Assembly: GCA_041738295.1 (NCBI GenBank)
Contig: JBGSQC010000223.1
Coordinates: 1-32,186, forward strand
Length of the DNA: 32,186 bases
Source of the DNA: Zhengella sp041738295
Lineage (GTDB): Bacteria > Pseudomonadota > Alphaproteobacteria > Rhizobiales > Rhizobiaceae
Reading direction: 5' to 3'
In this document: piece after piece, positions 23,922 through 32,186 of the stretch
Position numbering within the stretch: the first letter of the stretch is position 1
Layout: each line of letters begins with the position of its first letter
Position numbers and translations under genes: made by a program
Notes under the pieces: model-generated
What the model saw: the letters and a program-made list of their open reading frames with translations, nothing else
Databases searched by the model: none
What the model was told of the DNA's origin: nothing

Positions 23922-24997
23922 CAGGCTGCCTCCCCCTTCACGCGCCAGTCGTCGGCATAGACATTCACATGGGCCGGATCGAAGACGACCCGGTTCATGT
24001 CAGTGCTGATGCGGTCTTCCTCACGGGCGATGATGTTGATGTCGCGCCCGAAGAACTCGGCGCGCACGATCCTGTGACGCCCGACATCCTCGACGCGGCG
24101 CACCCGGACAGGCAGCCCCTCCTTATCGGAAAGCCGCGCATATTCCGGCCTGATCCCGATTTCGACCTTGCCGCCGACCGGGCCATAGCCCGTGGCCAGA
24201 TCGATCACCGACCCGTTGATATGCGCCTTGCGGCCCTCAACCTTGGCCGGGATGATGTTCATGCCGGGCGAGCCGATGAAATAGCCGACAAAGGTGTGTT
24301 CCGGCGTCTCGAACAGCTCCTGCGGCGTGCCGATCTGCACCACGCGCCCGTCATACATGACGACCACCTTGTCAGCGAAGGTCAGCGCCTCGGTCTGGTC
24401 ATGCGTCACATAGATCATGGTGTGGCCGAACTGGCGGTGGAGGCTCTTGAGCTGGGTGCGCAGTTCCCACTTCATGTGCGGATCGATGACCGTCAGCGGC
24501 TCGTCGAAAAGCAGCGCGTTGACATCCTCGCGCACCATGCCGCGGCCAAGCGAGATCTTCTGCTTGGCATCCGCCGTCAGGCCGCGCGCCTTGCGGTCAA
24601 GCACGGCTTCCATGCCGATCATCTCGGAGATCTTTTGCACGCGCGCCGCCGCATAGGCCGCATCCGACCCGCGGTTCTTCAGCGGGAAGGCCAAGTTCTC
24701 GCGCACGGTCATCGTGTCGTAGACGACCGGAAACTGGAACACCTGCGCAATGTTGCGCTCAGCCGTCGGCGCGTGGGTCACGTCCTGCCCGTTGAACAGG
24801 ATGCGGCCCTGGCTCGGCTGCACCAGACCGGAAATGATGTTGAGCAGCGTGGTCTTGCCGCAGCCGGACGAGCCGAGCAACGCATAGGCCTCACCGTCGC
24901 CCCACACGTAATTCAGCTCCTTTAGCGCATAGTCAACCTCACCCTTCGGGTTGCGCAGGTAGGAATGGGCCAGATTGTCGAGTGTGATCGCGGCCAT
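23921..24997 (-). CDS. glpT: Glycerol ABC transporter ATP-binding protein GlpT
   Basis: A 358-residue ABC ATPase with a C-terminal regulatory (TOBE/MalK-like) domain from about residue 240. Walker A 'GSSGCGKTT' is at 42-50, the Q-loop Gln near 88, Walker B 'ALLFDEP' ends at 167, and the switch His is near 199 in 'YVTHDQTEAL'. The signature motif is degenerate: LTADAKQ at about 140-146 where LSGGQRQ is expected. Its partner GlpS has a normal signature but lacks the switch His, so the pair should have one standard and one degenerate ATP site. It lies 12 bases after glpS. The rhizobial name GlpT is unrelated to the E. coli glycerol-3-phosphate antiporter. Confidence 0.93.
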
Positions 24998-25009
24998 CGT
25001 CGCCTCCCC

Positions 25010-26098
25010 TCAGGCTGCCAGCGCATAGGCAGCAGGAACCACCAATGCGCCGCTTTCGGCAAAGACATAGACATGGGACGGATCAAGGAAGACCTCGATG
25101 GGCCTGCCCAGCGGCAGGTCCCGCACGCCATGGATCACGCCCACCCATCGCTCGCCGTGATGGTCGAGATGGATGAAGGTTTCCGATCCGGTGATCTCGG
25201 TGACGTTCAGCCCGGCGGTGAACACCATGGCGTCGGGCGTATGCCGCGCGATCTCCACATGGTTGGGCCGGAAGCCTGCAAGATAACGCCCGTCGGCCAG
25301 TTCAGCGAGCTTGCCAGCTGCCGGTACCGCCTGCCCGTCGCCGAACAGCAGCTTGCTGCCGGCCTTGGCAACGCGCAGGAAGTTCATCGGCGGATCAGAG
25401 AAAACCCGCGCCGTTGTTGCATCAACCGGCCGGCGGTAGACATCGGGCGTCCTGCCGAACTGGGTGACCCGGCCTTCCCATAGGGCCGCCGTGTTGCCGC
25501 CAAGCAGCAGCGCCTCTTCCGGCTCCGTCGTCGCATAGACGAAGATCGAGCCGGCTTCCTCGAAGATCTTGGGGATCTCGACGCGCAATTCCTCGCGCAA
25601 CTTGTAATCCAGATTGGCCAGCGGCTCATCCAGCAGCACGAGCCCTGCATTCTTGACCAGTGCGCGGGCAAGCGCACAGCGCTGCTGCTGCCCGCCGGAA
25701 AGTTCCAGCGGCTTGCGGGCAAGCATCGGCGTCAGCTTCATCAGGTCAGCCGTCTTGCGCACGGCGGCGTCGATCTCGGTCGCGCTCTTGCCCACCAGCT
25801 TCATGGGGCTGGCAATGTTGTCATAGACCGTCATCGACGGGTAATTGATGAACTGCTGATAGACCATGGCCACCTTGCGGTCCTGCACGCGCATGCCGGT
25901 GACATCGCGCCCTTCCCACCAGATCCGGCCGGTCGACGGCTGGTCGAGACCGGCCATCAGGCGCATCAGCGAGGTCTTGCCGGAAAGCGTCGGTCCGAGC
26001 AGCACGTTCATCGTGCCGTTCTCGAGCGTCAGGTCGGTCGGATGCACATGCACCTGGCCTGCCACCTTCTTCGACACTCCTTCAAGGACAAGCGTCAT
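25010..26098 (-). CDS. glpS: Glycerol ABC transporter ATP-binding protein GlpS
   Basis: A 362-residue ABC ATPase with a C-terminal TOBE-like domain. Walker A is 'GPTLSGKTS' at 35-43 (Leu where Gly is usual at the fourth place), the Q-loop is 'YQQFINYPSMTVYDN', the signature 'LSGGQQQRCALARAL' starts at about 133, and Walker B is 'LVLLDEPLANLD' (Glu 158). The switch-His position reads 'VYATTEPEEAL', with Thr near 191 in place of His. With GlpT it drives glycerol uptake. ATG 26098 has AGAGG 7 bases upstream; the frame extends into glpD but without ABC sequence. It lies 19 bases after the glpD stop. Confidence 0.92.
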   Translation of the reverse strand: MTLVLEGVSKKVAGQVHVHPTDLTLENGTMNVLLGPTLSGKTSLMRLMAGLDQPSTGRIWWEGRDVTGMRVQDRKVAMVYQQFINYPSMTVYDNIASPMKLVGKSATEIDAAVRKTADLMKLTPMLARKPLELSGGQQQRCALARALVKNAGLVLLDEPLANLDYKLREELRVEIPKIFEEAGSIFVYATTEPEEALLLGGNTAALWEGRVTQFGRTPDVYRRPVDATTARVFSDPPMNFLRVAKAGSKLLFGDGQAVPAAGKLAELADGRYLAGFRPNHVEIARHTPDAMVFTAGLNVTEITGSETFIHLDHHGERWVGVIHGVRDLPLGRPIEVFLDPSHVYVFAESGALVVPAAYALAA

Positions 26099-26117
26099 TG
26101 CATTTCCTCTCCCTGTC

Positions 26118-27725
26118 CTATTCGGCTGCCGGAGCGTGGCGCATCGTCGTGCGCGCGCCGTCCATGAATTCGTCGAGCGCGGCAATCTCACCGGCACCCA
26201 TGCGCAGGCCGAGCTTGCTGCGCCGCCAGACAATGTCGGCTGCGTGACGTGCAAACTCGTGTCTCATCAGCCAGATGACTTCGCGTTCCGTCAGCGTCGG
26301 GCCGAACTCGCGGCCAAGATCGGCCATGGAACGCGCATCGCCAAGCACGGCGCGCGCCTCGGTGCCATAGGCGCGCACCAGACGCCGCGCATGGACCGCT
26401 GACAGGAAGGGGTAGGCCTTCGACAGGCCGGAGACCTGCGCGTCAAAGCCGTCAACCGGAAAGTCACCGCCGGGAAGCGCCACGCCGGCTGTCCACGCCT
26501 TGGCCTTGGTGCCAAGTGCCTCGCCGATCTGTTCCAGCGCATGCTCGGCCAACCGGCGATAGGTGGTGATCTTGCCGCCAAAGACATTGAGCACCGGCGC
26601 GCCGTTCTGCCGGTCAACTTTCAGCACATAATCGCGGGTGGCTGCCGTCGCAGACTTCGCTCCGTCATCGTAAAGCGGGCGGACGCCGGAATAGGTCCAG
26701 ACAATGTCATCGCGCGTCACTGGCTTGCTGAAATATTGCGAGGCGAAGGCGCAGAGATAATCCTGTTCTTCAGGCGTGCATTCCGGCTTTTGGGCGGGAT
26801 CGGCATGCTCGCAATCGGTCGTGCCGATCAGCGTAAAATCGGTCTCGTAGGGGATGGCAAAGATGATGCGCCCGTCGCGGCCCTGGAAAAAATAGCACTT
26901 GTCATGATCGTAAAGCTTGCGCGTGACGATGTGGCTGCCGCGCACCAGCCGCACGCCCTCGCTTGAATTGAGCCGCACGGTTCCGGCAATGACATCGCCG
27001 ACCCAGGGGCCGGCGGCATTGACCAGCATGCGGGCGCGCATTGTCTGGCGCCTGCCGCTCTCGCGGTGTTCGAGCACCACCTCCCAGCCGCCCTCGCCAC
27101 CGGTGGCCGAAACCACCTTGGATCCGGTGAGAACGTGCGCCCCGCGCGCCTGCGCATCCCGGGCATTGAGGACAACAAGCCGGGAATCTTCCACCCAGCA
27201 GTCCGAATATTCATAGGCTTTGGCAAATTCCGCCTTGAGTGGAAGGCCTTCCGGCGTGTTCCGCAGATCAAGCGTGGAGGTTCCGGGCAGGATCTTGCGA
27301 CCGCCCAGATGGTCGTAGAGGAAAAGCCCGAAGCGGATCATCCAGGCGGGCCGCCTGCCCTTCATCCACGGCATCACCCGGTTGAGCAGGCGCGAGGCCG
27401 GTGTCTCGGTGTCAAAGCGCATTCCCTCGTGCCAAGGCAGGACAAAGCGCATCGGCCAGGAAATATGCGGCATGGCCTTCAAGAGCACTTCGCGCTCGAT
27501 CAGCGCCTCGCGCACCAGCCGCACCTCGAAATATTCGAGATAGCGCAATCCGCCATGGAAAAGCTTGGTGGAGGCCGAGGACGTGGCCGAGGCCAGATCG
27601 TTCATTTCCGCCAGCACGACCGACAGGCCGCGCCCGCTCGCATCGCGCGCAATGCCACATCCATTGATCCCGCCGCCGATGATCAGCAGGTCGCAAGTCT
27701 CAGGAATGGAGCGGGCAAGCGGCAA
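26118..27725 (-). CDS. glpD: Aerobic glycerol-3-phosphate dehydrogenase GlpD
   Basis: A 535-residue FAD-dependent, membrane-associated dehydrogenase that oxidises glycerol 3-phosphate to dihydroxyacetone phosphate and passes electrons to quinone. The FAD-binding fold is 'LLIIGGGINGCGIARDASGR' near residues 13-32. Other family parts are 'STKLFHGGLRYLEYFEVRLV', 'NAAGPWVGDV' and 'VWTYSGVRPLYDDG', with the C-terminal domain around 'EVIWLMRHEFARHAADIVWR'. The start is TTG at 27725: GGAGG lies 5 bases before it and no in-frame ATG is available. It is the first gene of the glp operon and diverges from glpR, separated by 285 bases that hold the likely operator. Confidence 0.96.
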   Translation of the reverse strand: MPLARSIPETCDLLIIGGGINGCGIARDASGRGLSVVLAEMNDLASATSSASTKLFHGGLRYLEYFEVRLVREALIEREVLLKAMPHISWPMRFVLPWHEGMRFDTETPASRLLNRVMPWMKGRRPAWMIRFGLFLYDHLGGRKILPGTSTLDLRNTPEGLPLKAEFAKAYEYSDCWVEDSRLVVLNARDAQARGAHVLTGSKVVSATGGEGGWEVVLEHRESGRRQTMRARMLVNAAGPWVGDVIAGTVRLNSSEGVRLVRGSHIVTRKLYDHDKCYFFQGRDGRIIFAIPYETDFTLIGTTDCEHADPAQKPECTPEEQDYLCAFASQYFSKPVTRDDIVWTYSGVRPLYDDGAKSATAATRDYVLKVDRQNGAPVLNVFGGKITTYRRLAEHALEQIGEALGTKAKAWTAGVALPGGDFPVDGFDAQVSGLSKAYPFLSAVHARRLVRAYGTEARAVLGDARSMADLGREFGPTLTEREVIWLMRHEFARHAADIVWRRSKLGLRMGAGEIAALDEFMDGARTTMRHAPAAE

Positions 27726-28010
27726 ATGATCCTCCCAGACATTTGGTGCACCCGAACGCTACGACAACCATCCAAAAATGAAAAGAGAAAATCTTCGTTT
27801 TTGTTCGTTTTCATGAATCTGCCGCATCAAGCGATTTGATTAGAATATTTCTTCAGGAATCGAGCGTCGTGAGGATTCGTTTGCCAATCATCTGCCGCCT
27901 ACTGGTGCCAGATCGAAACTGCGGCTCCCGCTGATTGACAGGATGCGTGCAGTATCGAAAAGTTCCGAAAGGAACACGTGTTGATCCGCGTGAGGGAGAC
28001 CAGTGCCAAG
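27726..28010. promoter_or_regulatory. glpD-glpR divergent control region with candidate GlpR operator
   Basis: This 285-base spacer carries the two divergent promoters. A direct repeat TTCGTTTT occurs at 27794-27801 and 27804-27811 with a 10-base period, the kind of T-rich 'TTCG' repeat bound by some DeoR-family regulators. It sits within ATGAAAA ... TTTTCAT inverted arms (about 27778-27814). A small hairpin with a GAAA tetraloop lies at 27962-27975. No confident -35/-10 pair could be set on either strand. Confidence 0.45.
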
Positions 28011-28772
28011 ATGAGCTTTCGTTATACCGAGATTCTGGACATTGCGCGGCGCGAAGGCCGCGTGACCGTGGAGGGCCTGGCCGACCATTTTTCGGTGACC
28101 CAGCAGACCATCCGCCGCGATCTGGCAGAACTCGCAGACAATGGCAGGCTGGAGCGCGTCCATGGCGGTGCGGTGCTGCCATCGGGCATCACCAATATCG
28201 GCTATGAAGACCGACGCGCGCTGAATGAAGGCGGCAAGGCGCATATTGCGCGCGCCTGCGCAGAGCTCATTCCCGAAGACGTCTCGATCTTCATCAACAT
28301 CGGCACGTCAACTGAAGCCGTGGCGCGCCAGCTCATCCACCACCGCAACCTGTTGGTCGTTACCAACAACATCAATGTCGCCAACATCCTTGCCGCCAAT
28401 CCGGATTGCCAGGTGATCGTCACCGGCGGCACGCTGCGCCGGTCCGATGGCGGGCTGGTCGGCGATCTCGCCACCCAGACCATCATGCAGTTCAAGTTCG
28501 ACCTCGCCGTCATCGGCTGTTCGGCCATCGACCAGGAAGGCGACCTGCTGGACTTCGACATCCAGGAAGTGAACGTGTCGAAGTCGATCATCCGCCAGGC
28601 GCGCAAGACCTATCTGGTTGCCGACCATTCCAAGTTCCAGCGCACCGCGCCCGGCCGCATCACCTCGCTCTCCGATGTCGACGTATTCTTCACCGATGCG
28701 CCGCTCAGCCCCGGCCTGACCGCGCAGTGCAGCGACTGGGGCACCGAAGTGGTGGTTGCCAGCCCGGTGTGA
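28011..28772 (+). CDS. glpR: Glycerol regulon repressor GlpR (DeoR family)
   Basis: A 253-residue DeoR-family regulator, almost the length of E. coli GlpR. The N-terminal winged helix includes 'RVTVEGLADHFSVTQQTIRR' and 'LAELADNGRLERVHGGAV'; the C-terminal sugar-phosphate-sensing domain has 'FINIGTSTEAVARQLI', 'NNINVANILAANPDCQVIVT' and 'TYLVADHSKFQR'. The inducer is presumably glycerol 3-phosphate. ATG 28011 is chosen for its length and N-terminus 'MSFRYTEILDIARREG'. An in-frame GTG at 27978 has a good AAGGA 4-5 bases upstream and would add 11 residues, so the start is not certain. It diverges from glpD and converges on the TRAP transporter genes. Confidence 0.93.
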   Translation: MSFRYTEILDIARREGRVTVEGLADHFSVTQQTIRRDLAELADNGRLERVHGGAVLPSGITNIGYEDRRALNEGGKAHIARACAELIPEDVSIFINIGTSTEAVARQLIHHRNLLVVTNNINVANILAANPDCQVIVTGGTLRRSDGGLVGDLATQTIMQFKFDLAVIGCSAIDQEGDLLDFDIQEVNVSKSIIRQARKTYLVADHSKFQRTAPGRITSLSDVDVFFTDAPLSPGLTAQCSDWGTEVVVASPV

Positions 28773-28779
28773 GGACCGG

Positions 28780-28805
28780 GCAGGCATTCAAGACTTGAGG
28801 CCTGC
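28780..28805. terminator. Stem-loop between convergent glpR and TRAP genes
   Basis: GCAGG (28780-28784) pairs with CCTGC (28801-28805), enclosing TCAAG-A-CTTGA (28788-28798). The imperfect stem fills the 33-base gap between two convergent stop codons and could act on both strands. No T-run is present, so strength is uncertain. Confidence 0.4.
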
Positions 28806-30116
28806 TCAAAGGCCCGGAAGCCAAAGCGCAAGTTGCGGGAAGATCACCAGCAGCACCACCAGCAACAGCGCGCAGGCCATATAGGGGAAAGCCGACATGT
28901 AGATCTCGCGCATCGTCGTTTCTGGCGGTGCCACACCCTTCATCACGAAGAGCAGCAGCCCGAAGGGTGGCGTGGTGAAGCTGATTTCCAGCCCGAGCAG
29001 CATGATGATGCCGAACCAGACCGGATCGAAGCCGAGATTGGCCGCCAGCGGAAAAAAGATCGGCACGGTCAGCAGCATCATGGAAATCTGTTCCATGAAC
29101 ATGCCGAGCAGCAGCAGCACGGCAAACATCACCAGCAGCATCATGATCGGGTCAAGATCGAAGCTGGTTGCCCATGCGATCAGCCCGCGCGACGCGCCGG
29201 AGAAGGCGAGGATCTGGCTGAAGGTGGCCGAGCCGAACACGATCAGATAGGCCATCAGGGTGACGCGCAGCGCTCCGATGACCGATTTGCGCATCGACAC
29301 CCAGGTCAGGCAGCGGAAGGCTACGGCGAGGATCAGCACGCCCAGCGCGCCAAAGGCGGCCGCCTCTGACGGGGTGACAATTCCGGCCACCATCATGATC
29401 ACGATGATGCTCATCACCGAGAGCATGGGCACCACGTCGCGCATGAAGAGCATGAGCTTCTGCGTGAAACTCAGCGGTTCCACGTCATAGGCTGGTGCGG
29501 CAGACGGGTCGATCCGGCATTGCAGCCAGATCGTGCCGACATACAACAGCGCAAGGATCAGGCCGGGAATGATGCCGGCAATCAGCAGCGCGCTGACATC
29601 AATGCGCGCCAGCGTCGCCAGCAGCACGCCCAGTGCCGACGGCGGAATGATGATGGCGAGCCCACCGGTGCCCATGATTGGACCGATGGACATGTGCTTC
29701 TTGTAGCCGCGCTTGTTCATCTCGGGCACCATCAGGCTGCCGAGAAGCGCGGTCGATCCCATGGAGCTTCCCGACAGCGTCGCAAACCCGGTTCCGCCCA
29801 GCACGGTCACGTAGCTGAGACGCCCTGGCAACCTGCCCAGCAACTTGTCGATGGCATTGAACATGCGCTCGCCAAGCCCGGTGTGAAACACGATCTCGCC
29901 CATCAGCAGGAAGAGCGGGATTGGCACCAGTGCGAAACTGGTGAGCGAGCCCAGCCCATTGTTGAGCAGCGTCAGCACGCCCTTTTCGCCGCCCATGAAA
30001 ACCCAGGCACCGATGATGTTGGTGGCGAGGAAAGCCAACGCCACCGGCATGCCGACGGCCATCAGAAGCAGGATCGACCCGAGAAGAAGGGCAAGCGCCC
30101 AATACCACTCCATCAT
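28806..30116 (-). CDS. TRAP transporter large permease (DctM-type)
   Basis: A 436-residue protein of about 12 membrane segments, the usual DctM length and composition: 'ALALLLGSILLLMAVGMPVA', 'SLTSFALVPIPLFLLMGEIV', 'LSYVTVLGGTGFATLSGSSM' and 'LLVMFAVLLLLGMFMEQISM'. It is the ion-coupled transport channel of a tripartite (TRAP) importer for an organic acid or similar solute. The start overlaps the small-subunit stop by 4 bases (ATGA), with a second ATG directly behind. The substrate cannot be told from sequence. It converges on glpR. Confidence 0.94.
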   Translation of the reverse strand: MMEWYWALALLLGSILLLMAVGMPVALAFLATNIIGAWVFMGGEKGVLTLLNNGLGSLTSFALVPIPLFLLMGEIVFHTGLGERMFNAIDKLLGRLPGRLSYVTVLGGTGFATLSGSSMGSTALLGSLMVPEMNKRGYKKHMSIGPIMGTGGLAIIIPPSALGVLLATLARIDVSALLIAGIIPGLILALLYVGTIWLQCRIDPSAAPAYDVEPLSFTQKLMLFMRDVVPMLSVMSIIVIMMVAGIVTPSEAAAFGALGVLILAVAFRCLTWVSMRKSVIGALRVTLMAYLIVFGSATFSQILAFSGASRGLIAWATSFDLDPIMMLLVMFAVLLLLGMFMEQISMMLLTVPIFFPLAANLGFDPVWFGIIMLLGLEISFTTPPFGLLLFVMKGVAPPETTMREIYMSAFPYMACALLLVVLLVIFPQLALWLPGL

Positions 30117-30619
30117 TCGTGGATCCCCGCTTCGCCGGAGTGGAGGAGTTCTTTTCCGAAGACAAACCGGGAGAACTCAATGGCCATCAGCGTGAAGCAG
30201 ATGGGGAAGCTGATCGTCAGGATCCAGCGCGGGAAATAATAGGAGCGCGTGTCGAAATCATTGCGCGCAATGTTGGCCATCACGAGGTCCGCGCCCTTCC
30301 AGGCAAGGATCAGGCAAACCACGACGCAGGCCGCCGACACAAGTCGGCTGATGATGCGCCTCAAATTCGGCGGCAGCGCTGCGGTCACCAGTTCGATGTG
30401 GACATGGCCCTTCTCGCGCACCAACCAGGGCGCGCCTAGCATGGTCATGTAGAGGATGGCGTATTCCGTGGATGTGAAAAGCCAGGCATAGGGCTGCATG
30501 CCGAGATTGCGCATGGTCACCGAGACGATCACGGCGATCATGAGCCAGACCAGCATGGCACCAGCGACAATGGCCATCGCGGTGAGAATGCCGGTATAGA
30601 TGCGGATCAGTGGCGCCAC
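30113..30619 (-). CDS. TRAP transporter small permease (DctQ-type)
   Basis: A 168-residue membrane protein with four hydrophobic segments (about 10-35, 45-65, 87-108 and 130-150) and the DctQ features 'EYAILYMTMLGAPWLVREKGHV' (in parts) and 'HIELV'. It is the small membrane subunit that pairs with the large permease. The start is GTG at 30619 with AAGGGG about 8 bases upstream. A GC-rich stem-loop lies between it and the upstream binding-protein gene. Confidence 0.92.
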   Translation of the reverse strand: MAPLIRIYTGILTAMAIVAGAMLVWLMIAVIVSVTMRNLGMQPYAWLFTSTEYAILYMTMLGAPWLVREKGHVHIELVTAALPPNLRRIISRLVSAACVVVCLILAWKGADLVMANIARNDFDTRSYYFPRWILTISFPICFTLMAIEFSRFVFGKELLHSGEAGIHE

Positions 30620-30643
30620 GCGCAGCCCCTTCTTGAAAGAGTG

Positions 30644-30670
30644 CGGGCCGCCCCGGAAAGGAGCGGCCCG
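30644..30670 (-). repeat. Intercistronic stem-loop after the TRAP binding-protein gene
   Basis: CGGGCCGC (30644-30651) and GCGGCCCG (30663-30670) form a perfect 8-base stem with an 11-base loop, beginning 7 bases after the stop of the binding-protein gene. No T-run follows; it fits an mRNA 3'-end stabiliser or partial attenuator within the operon. Confidence 0.55.
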
Positions 30671-30677
30671 TCGAGCC

Positions 30678-31688
30678 TTACTTGTCGCGAGCTGCGTCGT
30701 AGAACTTGGCGATCAGCGCGTCATACTGGCCGTCGCCCATTTCATGCTTGCCCATCTGTTCCTTCATGCGGGCCCAGGTCTTCTCGCGGGCGGCAGCAAG
30801 GTAATTGGCCTTGGCTTCGCCTTCCAGCGTCACAACCTTCATGCCGGCCTTTTCCAGCGCCGCGAAATCCTCGTCGCGCTTGCCCTTGAGCGCGGCAGCG
30901 CTTTCGGCCTCATGCGCAATCGCCACGTCCTGCAAGATCTTGCGCGATTCCTCGCTGAGCTTGTTCCAGCGCTCCAGATTGATGATCACGCCGAGATCGG
31001 TGGAGAAGAAGCAAGGCTCGATGCGATAGTTCAGGAACTGGTTCCACTTCAGGTCGATCAGGCCGATCTGGGTCCAGCCCGTGGCATCGACCACGCCGCG
31101 CTCAAGTGCGGCAAACACTTCGCCCGTCGGCAGGTCGATCACCTGCGCACCGAGATAGTCGGTGAAGAAAGCGTTGTAGACATTGTTTCCACGCAGCTTC
31201 AGGCCGGTGACCTTGAGGTTGCCCTTCTCGTCAAATTCCGGTGCATTGCGGGTCCACAGATTGTAGCAGACGCCGCTGTCGAACCAGCCGAGATACTTCA
31301 CGCCCATCTTCTTCTGGTGGATCTCGTCGATCATCGCGATGCCGCCATTGGCGCGCGCCTCGACGGCGGTCAGGTTGGAGGCAACAAGCGCGTCCTTTTC
31401 AGGCAGCGCGCCGCCGTAGAACGAGCCGGGCGTATAGACGAGGTCAACCACGCCGTCGCGCACCGCGTCAGGCTGCTGCGGCGTGCCGATGGCTTCCGGT
31501 CCGCCGCGCACCTCAATCTTCACGACGCCCTTGCCCGCTTCGTTCACCTTGTCGACGAACTTCAGGAAGGACTGGGTGTAGATCAGCGTCTGCGGAAAGG
31601 CATGGACTGCCGACAGCACGTCCTCTGCCTTGGCCGGACCGGCGATCAGGGTGAAGGCAGCAAGGCTGCCGATCATGAAATGTTTCAT
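30678..31688 (-). CDS. TRAP transporter substrate-binding protein (DctP-type)
   Basis: A 336-residue periplasmic binding protein with a signal peptide 'MKHFMIGSLAAFTLIAGP' and cleavage after AKA near residue 21. TRAP family features are 'KFVDKVNEAGKGVVKIEVRG', 'GTPQQPDAVRDGVVDLVYT' and 'GLKLRGNNVYNAFFTDYLGA', the Arg in 'KLRG' being the usual carboxylate-binding residue. 'ALERGVVDATGWTQIGLIDL' follows. The ligand is likely an organic acid, not further defined. ATG 31688 has AAGGAGA 7 bases upstream. It follows a LeuD-like gene on the same strand after 96 bases. Confidence 0.93.
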   Translation of the reverse strand: MKHFMIGSLAAFTLIAGPAKAEDVLSAVHAFPQTLIYTQSFLKFVDKVNEAGKGVVKIEVRGGPEAIGTPQQPDAVRDGVVDLVYTPGSFYGGALPEKDALVASNLTAVEARANGGIAMIDEIHQKKMGVKYLGWFDSGVCYNLWTRNAPEFDEKGNLKVTGLKLRGNNVYNAFFTDYLGAQVIDLPTGEVFAALERGVVDATGWTQIGLIDLKWNQFLNYRIEPCFFSTDLGVIINLERWNKLSEESRKILQDVAIAHEAESAAALKGKRDEDFAALEKAGMKVVTLEGEAKANYLAAAREKTWARMKEQMGKHEMGDGQYDALIAKFYDAARDK

Positions 31689-31764
31689 CGTCTCTCTCCT
31701 TGTCGGGGGAATGGCCCCGCCCTGTTGAAGGACTTCGCGTCCCGTTCTGGTTCCCGTATTCCAA

Positions 31765-31780
31765 CCCGCCGGCAGGCGGG
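31765..31780 (-). repeat. Short stem-loop after the LeuD-like gene
   Basis: CCCGCC (31765-31770) and GGCGGG (31775-31780) form a 6-base GC stem with a 4-base loop, starting 4 bases after the LeuD-like stop. It could be a weak terminator or an RNA-processing element ahead of the TRAP genes. Confidence 0.4.
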
Positions 31781-31784
31781 GTCT

Positions 31785-32186
31785 TCATGCCATGGGCACC
31801 ACCCATGGTTGCACCGCCGTCCATGTTTCACGGAAGGCAGCAATCTCTGCGGACCTGCTGACAGTCAGGTCGATGTCATCCCAGCCGTTCATCAGCTTCT
31901 CGCGCCAGACCGGCGGCAGGCTGAACCGGTGGTCACGCCCTGCAATCGCGATTGTCCCGGCTTCAAGATCGATGCGGGCCGAGCCTGTCCCGTCGCCCAA
32001 ACCAGCGATGAATTGCTCGACCGCCTCTTCGTCCAGCACCAGCGGCAGCAGGCCGTTGTTGACCGCATTGGAGGAAAAGATGTCGCCGAAAGAGGGCGCC
32101 ACCACTGCCCGGAAGCCGAAATCAACCAGTGCATAGACCGCCGCCTCGCGGCTGGAGCCGCTGCCGAAATTGCGTCGCGCCACCAG
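31785..32186 (-). CDS. LeuD-like hydro-lyase small subunit, C-terminal part (truncated by window edge)
   Basis: The frame is open to the last base, so only the C-terminal 133 residues are visible of a protein of about 200. The segment 'ARRNFGSGSSREAAVYALVD' with 'FGFRAVVAPSFGDIFSSNAV' is the substrate-binding region of 3-isopropylmalate dehydratase small subunits and related aconitase-family swivel domains; 'GWDDIDLTVS' matches the LeuD C-terminus. Function is isomerisation or dehydration of a hydroxy-acid together with a separate iron-sulfur large subunit. It may be the leucine-pathway enzyme or a catabolic paralogue serving the acid imported by the adjacent TRAP transporter; the window does not decide. 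The start codon lies outside. Confidence 0.85.
   Translation of the reverse strand: MVARRNFGSGSSREAAVYALVDFGFRAVVAPSFGDIFSSNAVNNGLLPLVLDEEAVEQFIAGLGDGTGSARIDLEAGTIAIAGRDHRFSLPPVWREKLMNGWDDIDLTVSRSAEIAAFRETWTAVQPWVVPMA

Overview
This GC-rich window is densely packed with gene families typical of Alphaproteobacteria, most likely a member of the Rhizobiales (Hyphomicrobiales). The evidence is the rhizobial-type glycerol cluster glpR / glpDSTPQUVK, the C-P lyase gene order, and the DUF1045 and betaine-lipid genes. Species cannot be fixed from the sequence alone. No tRNA, rRNA, IS element, prophage or CRISPR array was seen. Nearly all bases are coding, and almost every gene in the middle runs leftward (minus strand).

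Left edge (1-1505, plus strand): the C-terminal part of a LysR-type regulator, a 323-base spacer with a promoter-like element and a palindrome, and a small secreted DUF4893-type protein.

Phosphorus-stress region (1511-18471): read in the minus direction this is phnG-H-I-J-K-L, a hexapeptide acyltransferase, phnC-D-E-E, DUF1045 (a 2H-phosphoesterase-like protein), phnM, phnN, then plcP-btaA-btaB. The GntR/HutC-type regulator phnF diverges from phnG and is followed by a GT4 glycosyltransferase. Together these can import phosphonates, cleave the C-P bond and recycle the ribose product. They can also strip phosphate from membrane phospholipids (PlcP) and replace the lipids with the phosphorus-free betaine lipid DGTS (BtaA/BtaB) and probably a glycolipid (GT4). 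Neither phnP nor phnO is present; DUF1045 and the acyltransferase are candidate functional replacements. Candidate Pho boxes with the expected 11-base half-site period lie upstream of phnG, phnC, plcP and, more weakly, the glycosyltransferase. A palindrome downstream of the phnG promoter is a candidate PhnF operator.

Glycerol region (18494-28772): the minus-strand operon glpD-S-T-P-Q-U-V-K (glycerol-3-phosphate dehydrogenase, a glycerol ABC importer, glycerol kinase) diverges from the DeoR-family regulator glpR. A strong intrinsic terminator sits between glpV and glpK.

Right edge (28806-32186, minus strand): a TRAP transporter (DctP-, DctQ- and DctM-type subunits) preceded by the C-terminal part of a LeuD-like hydro-lyase small subunit that runs off the window.

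Recurring design points are tight translational coupling (ATGA or TGATG overlaps), internal Pho-type promoters placed directly after an upstream stop codon, and stem-loops flanking each of the three solute-binding-protein genes. All functions are read from sequence motifs, gene order and knowledge of the families; no database search was run.
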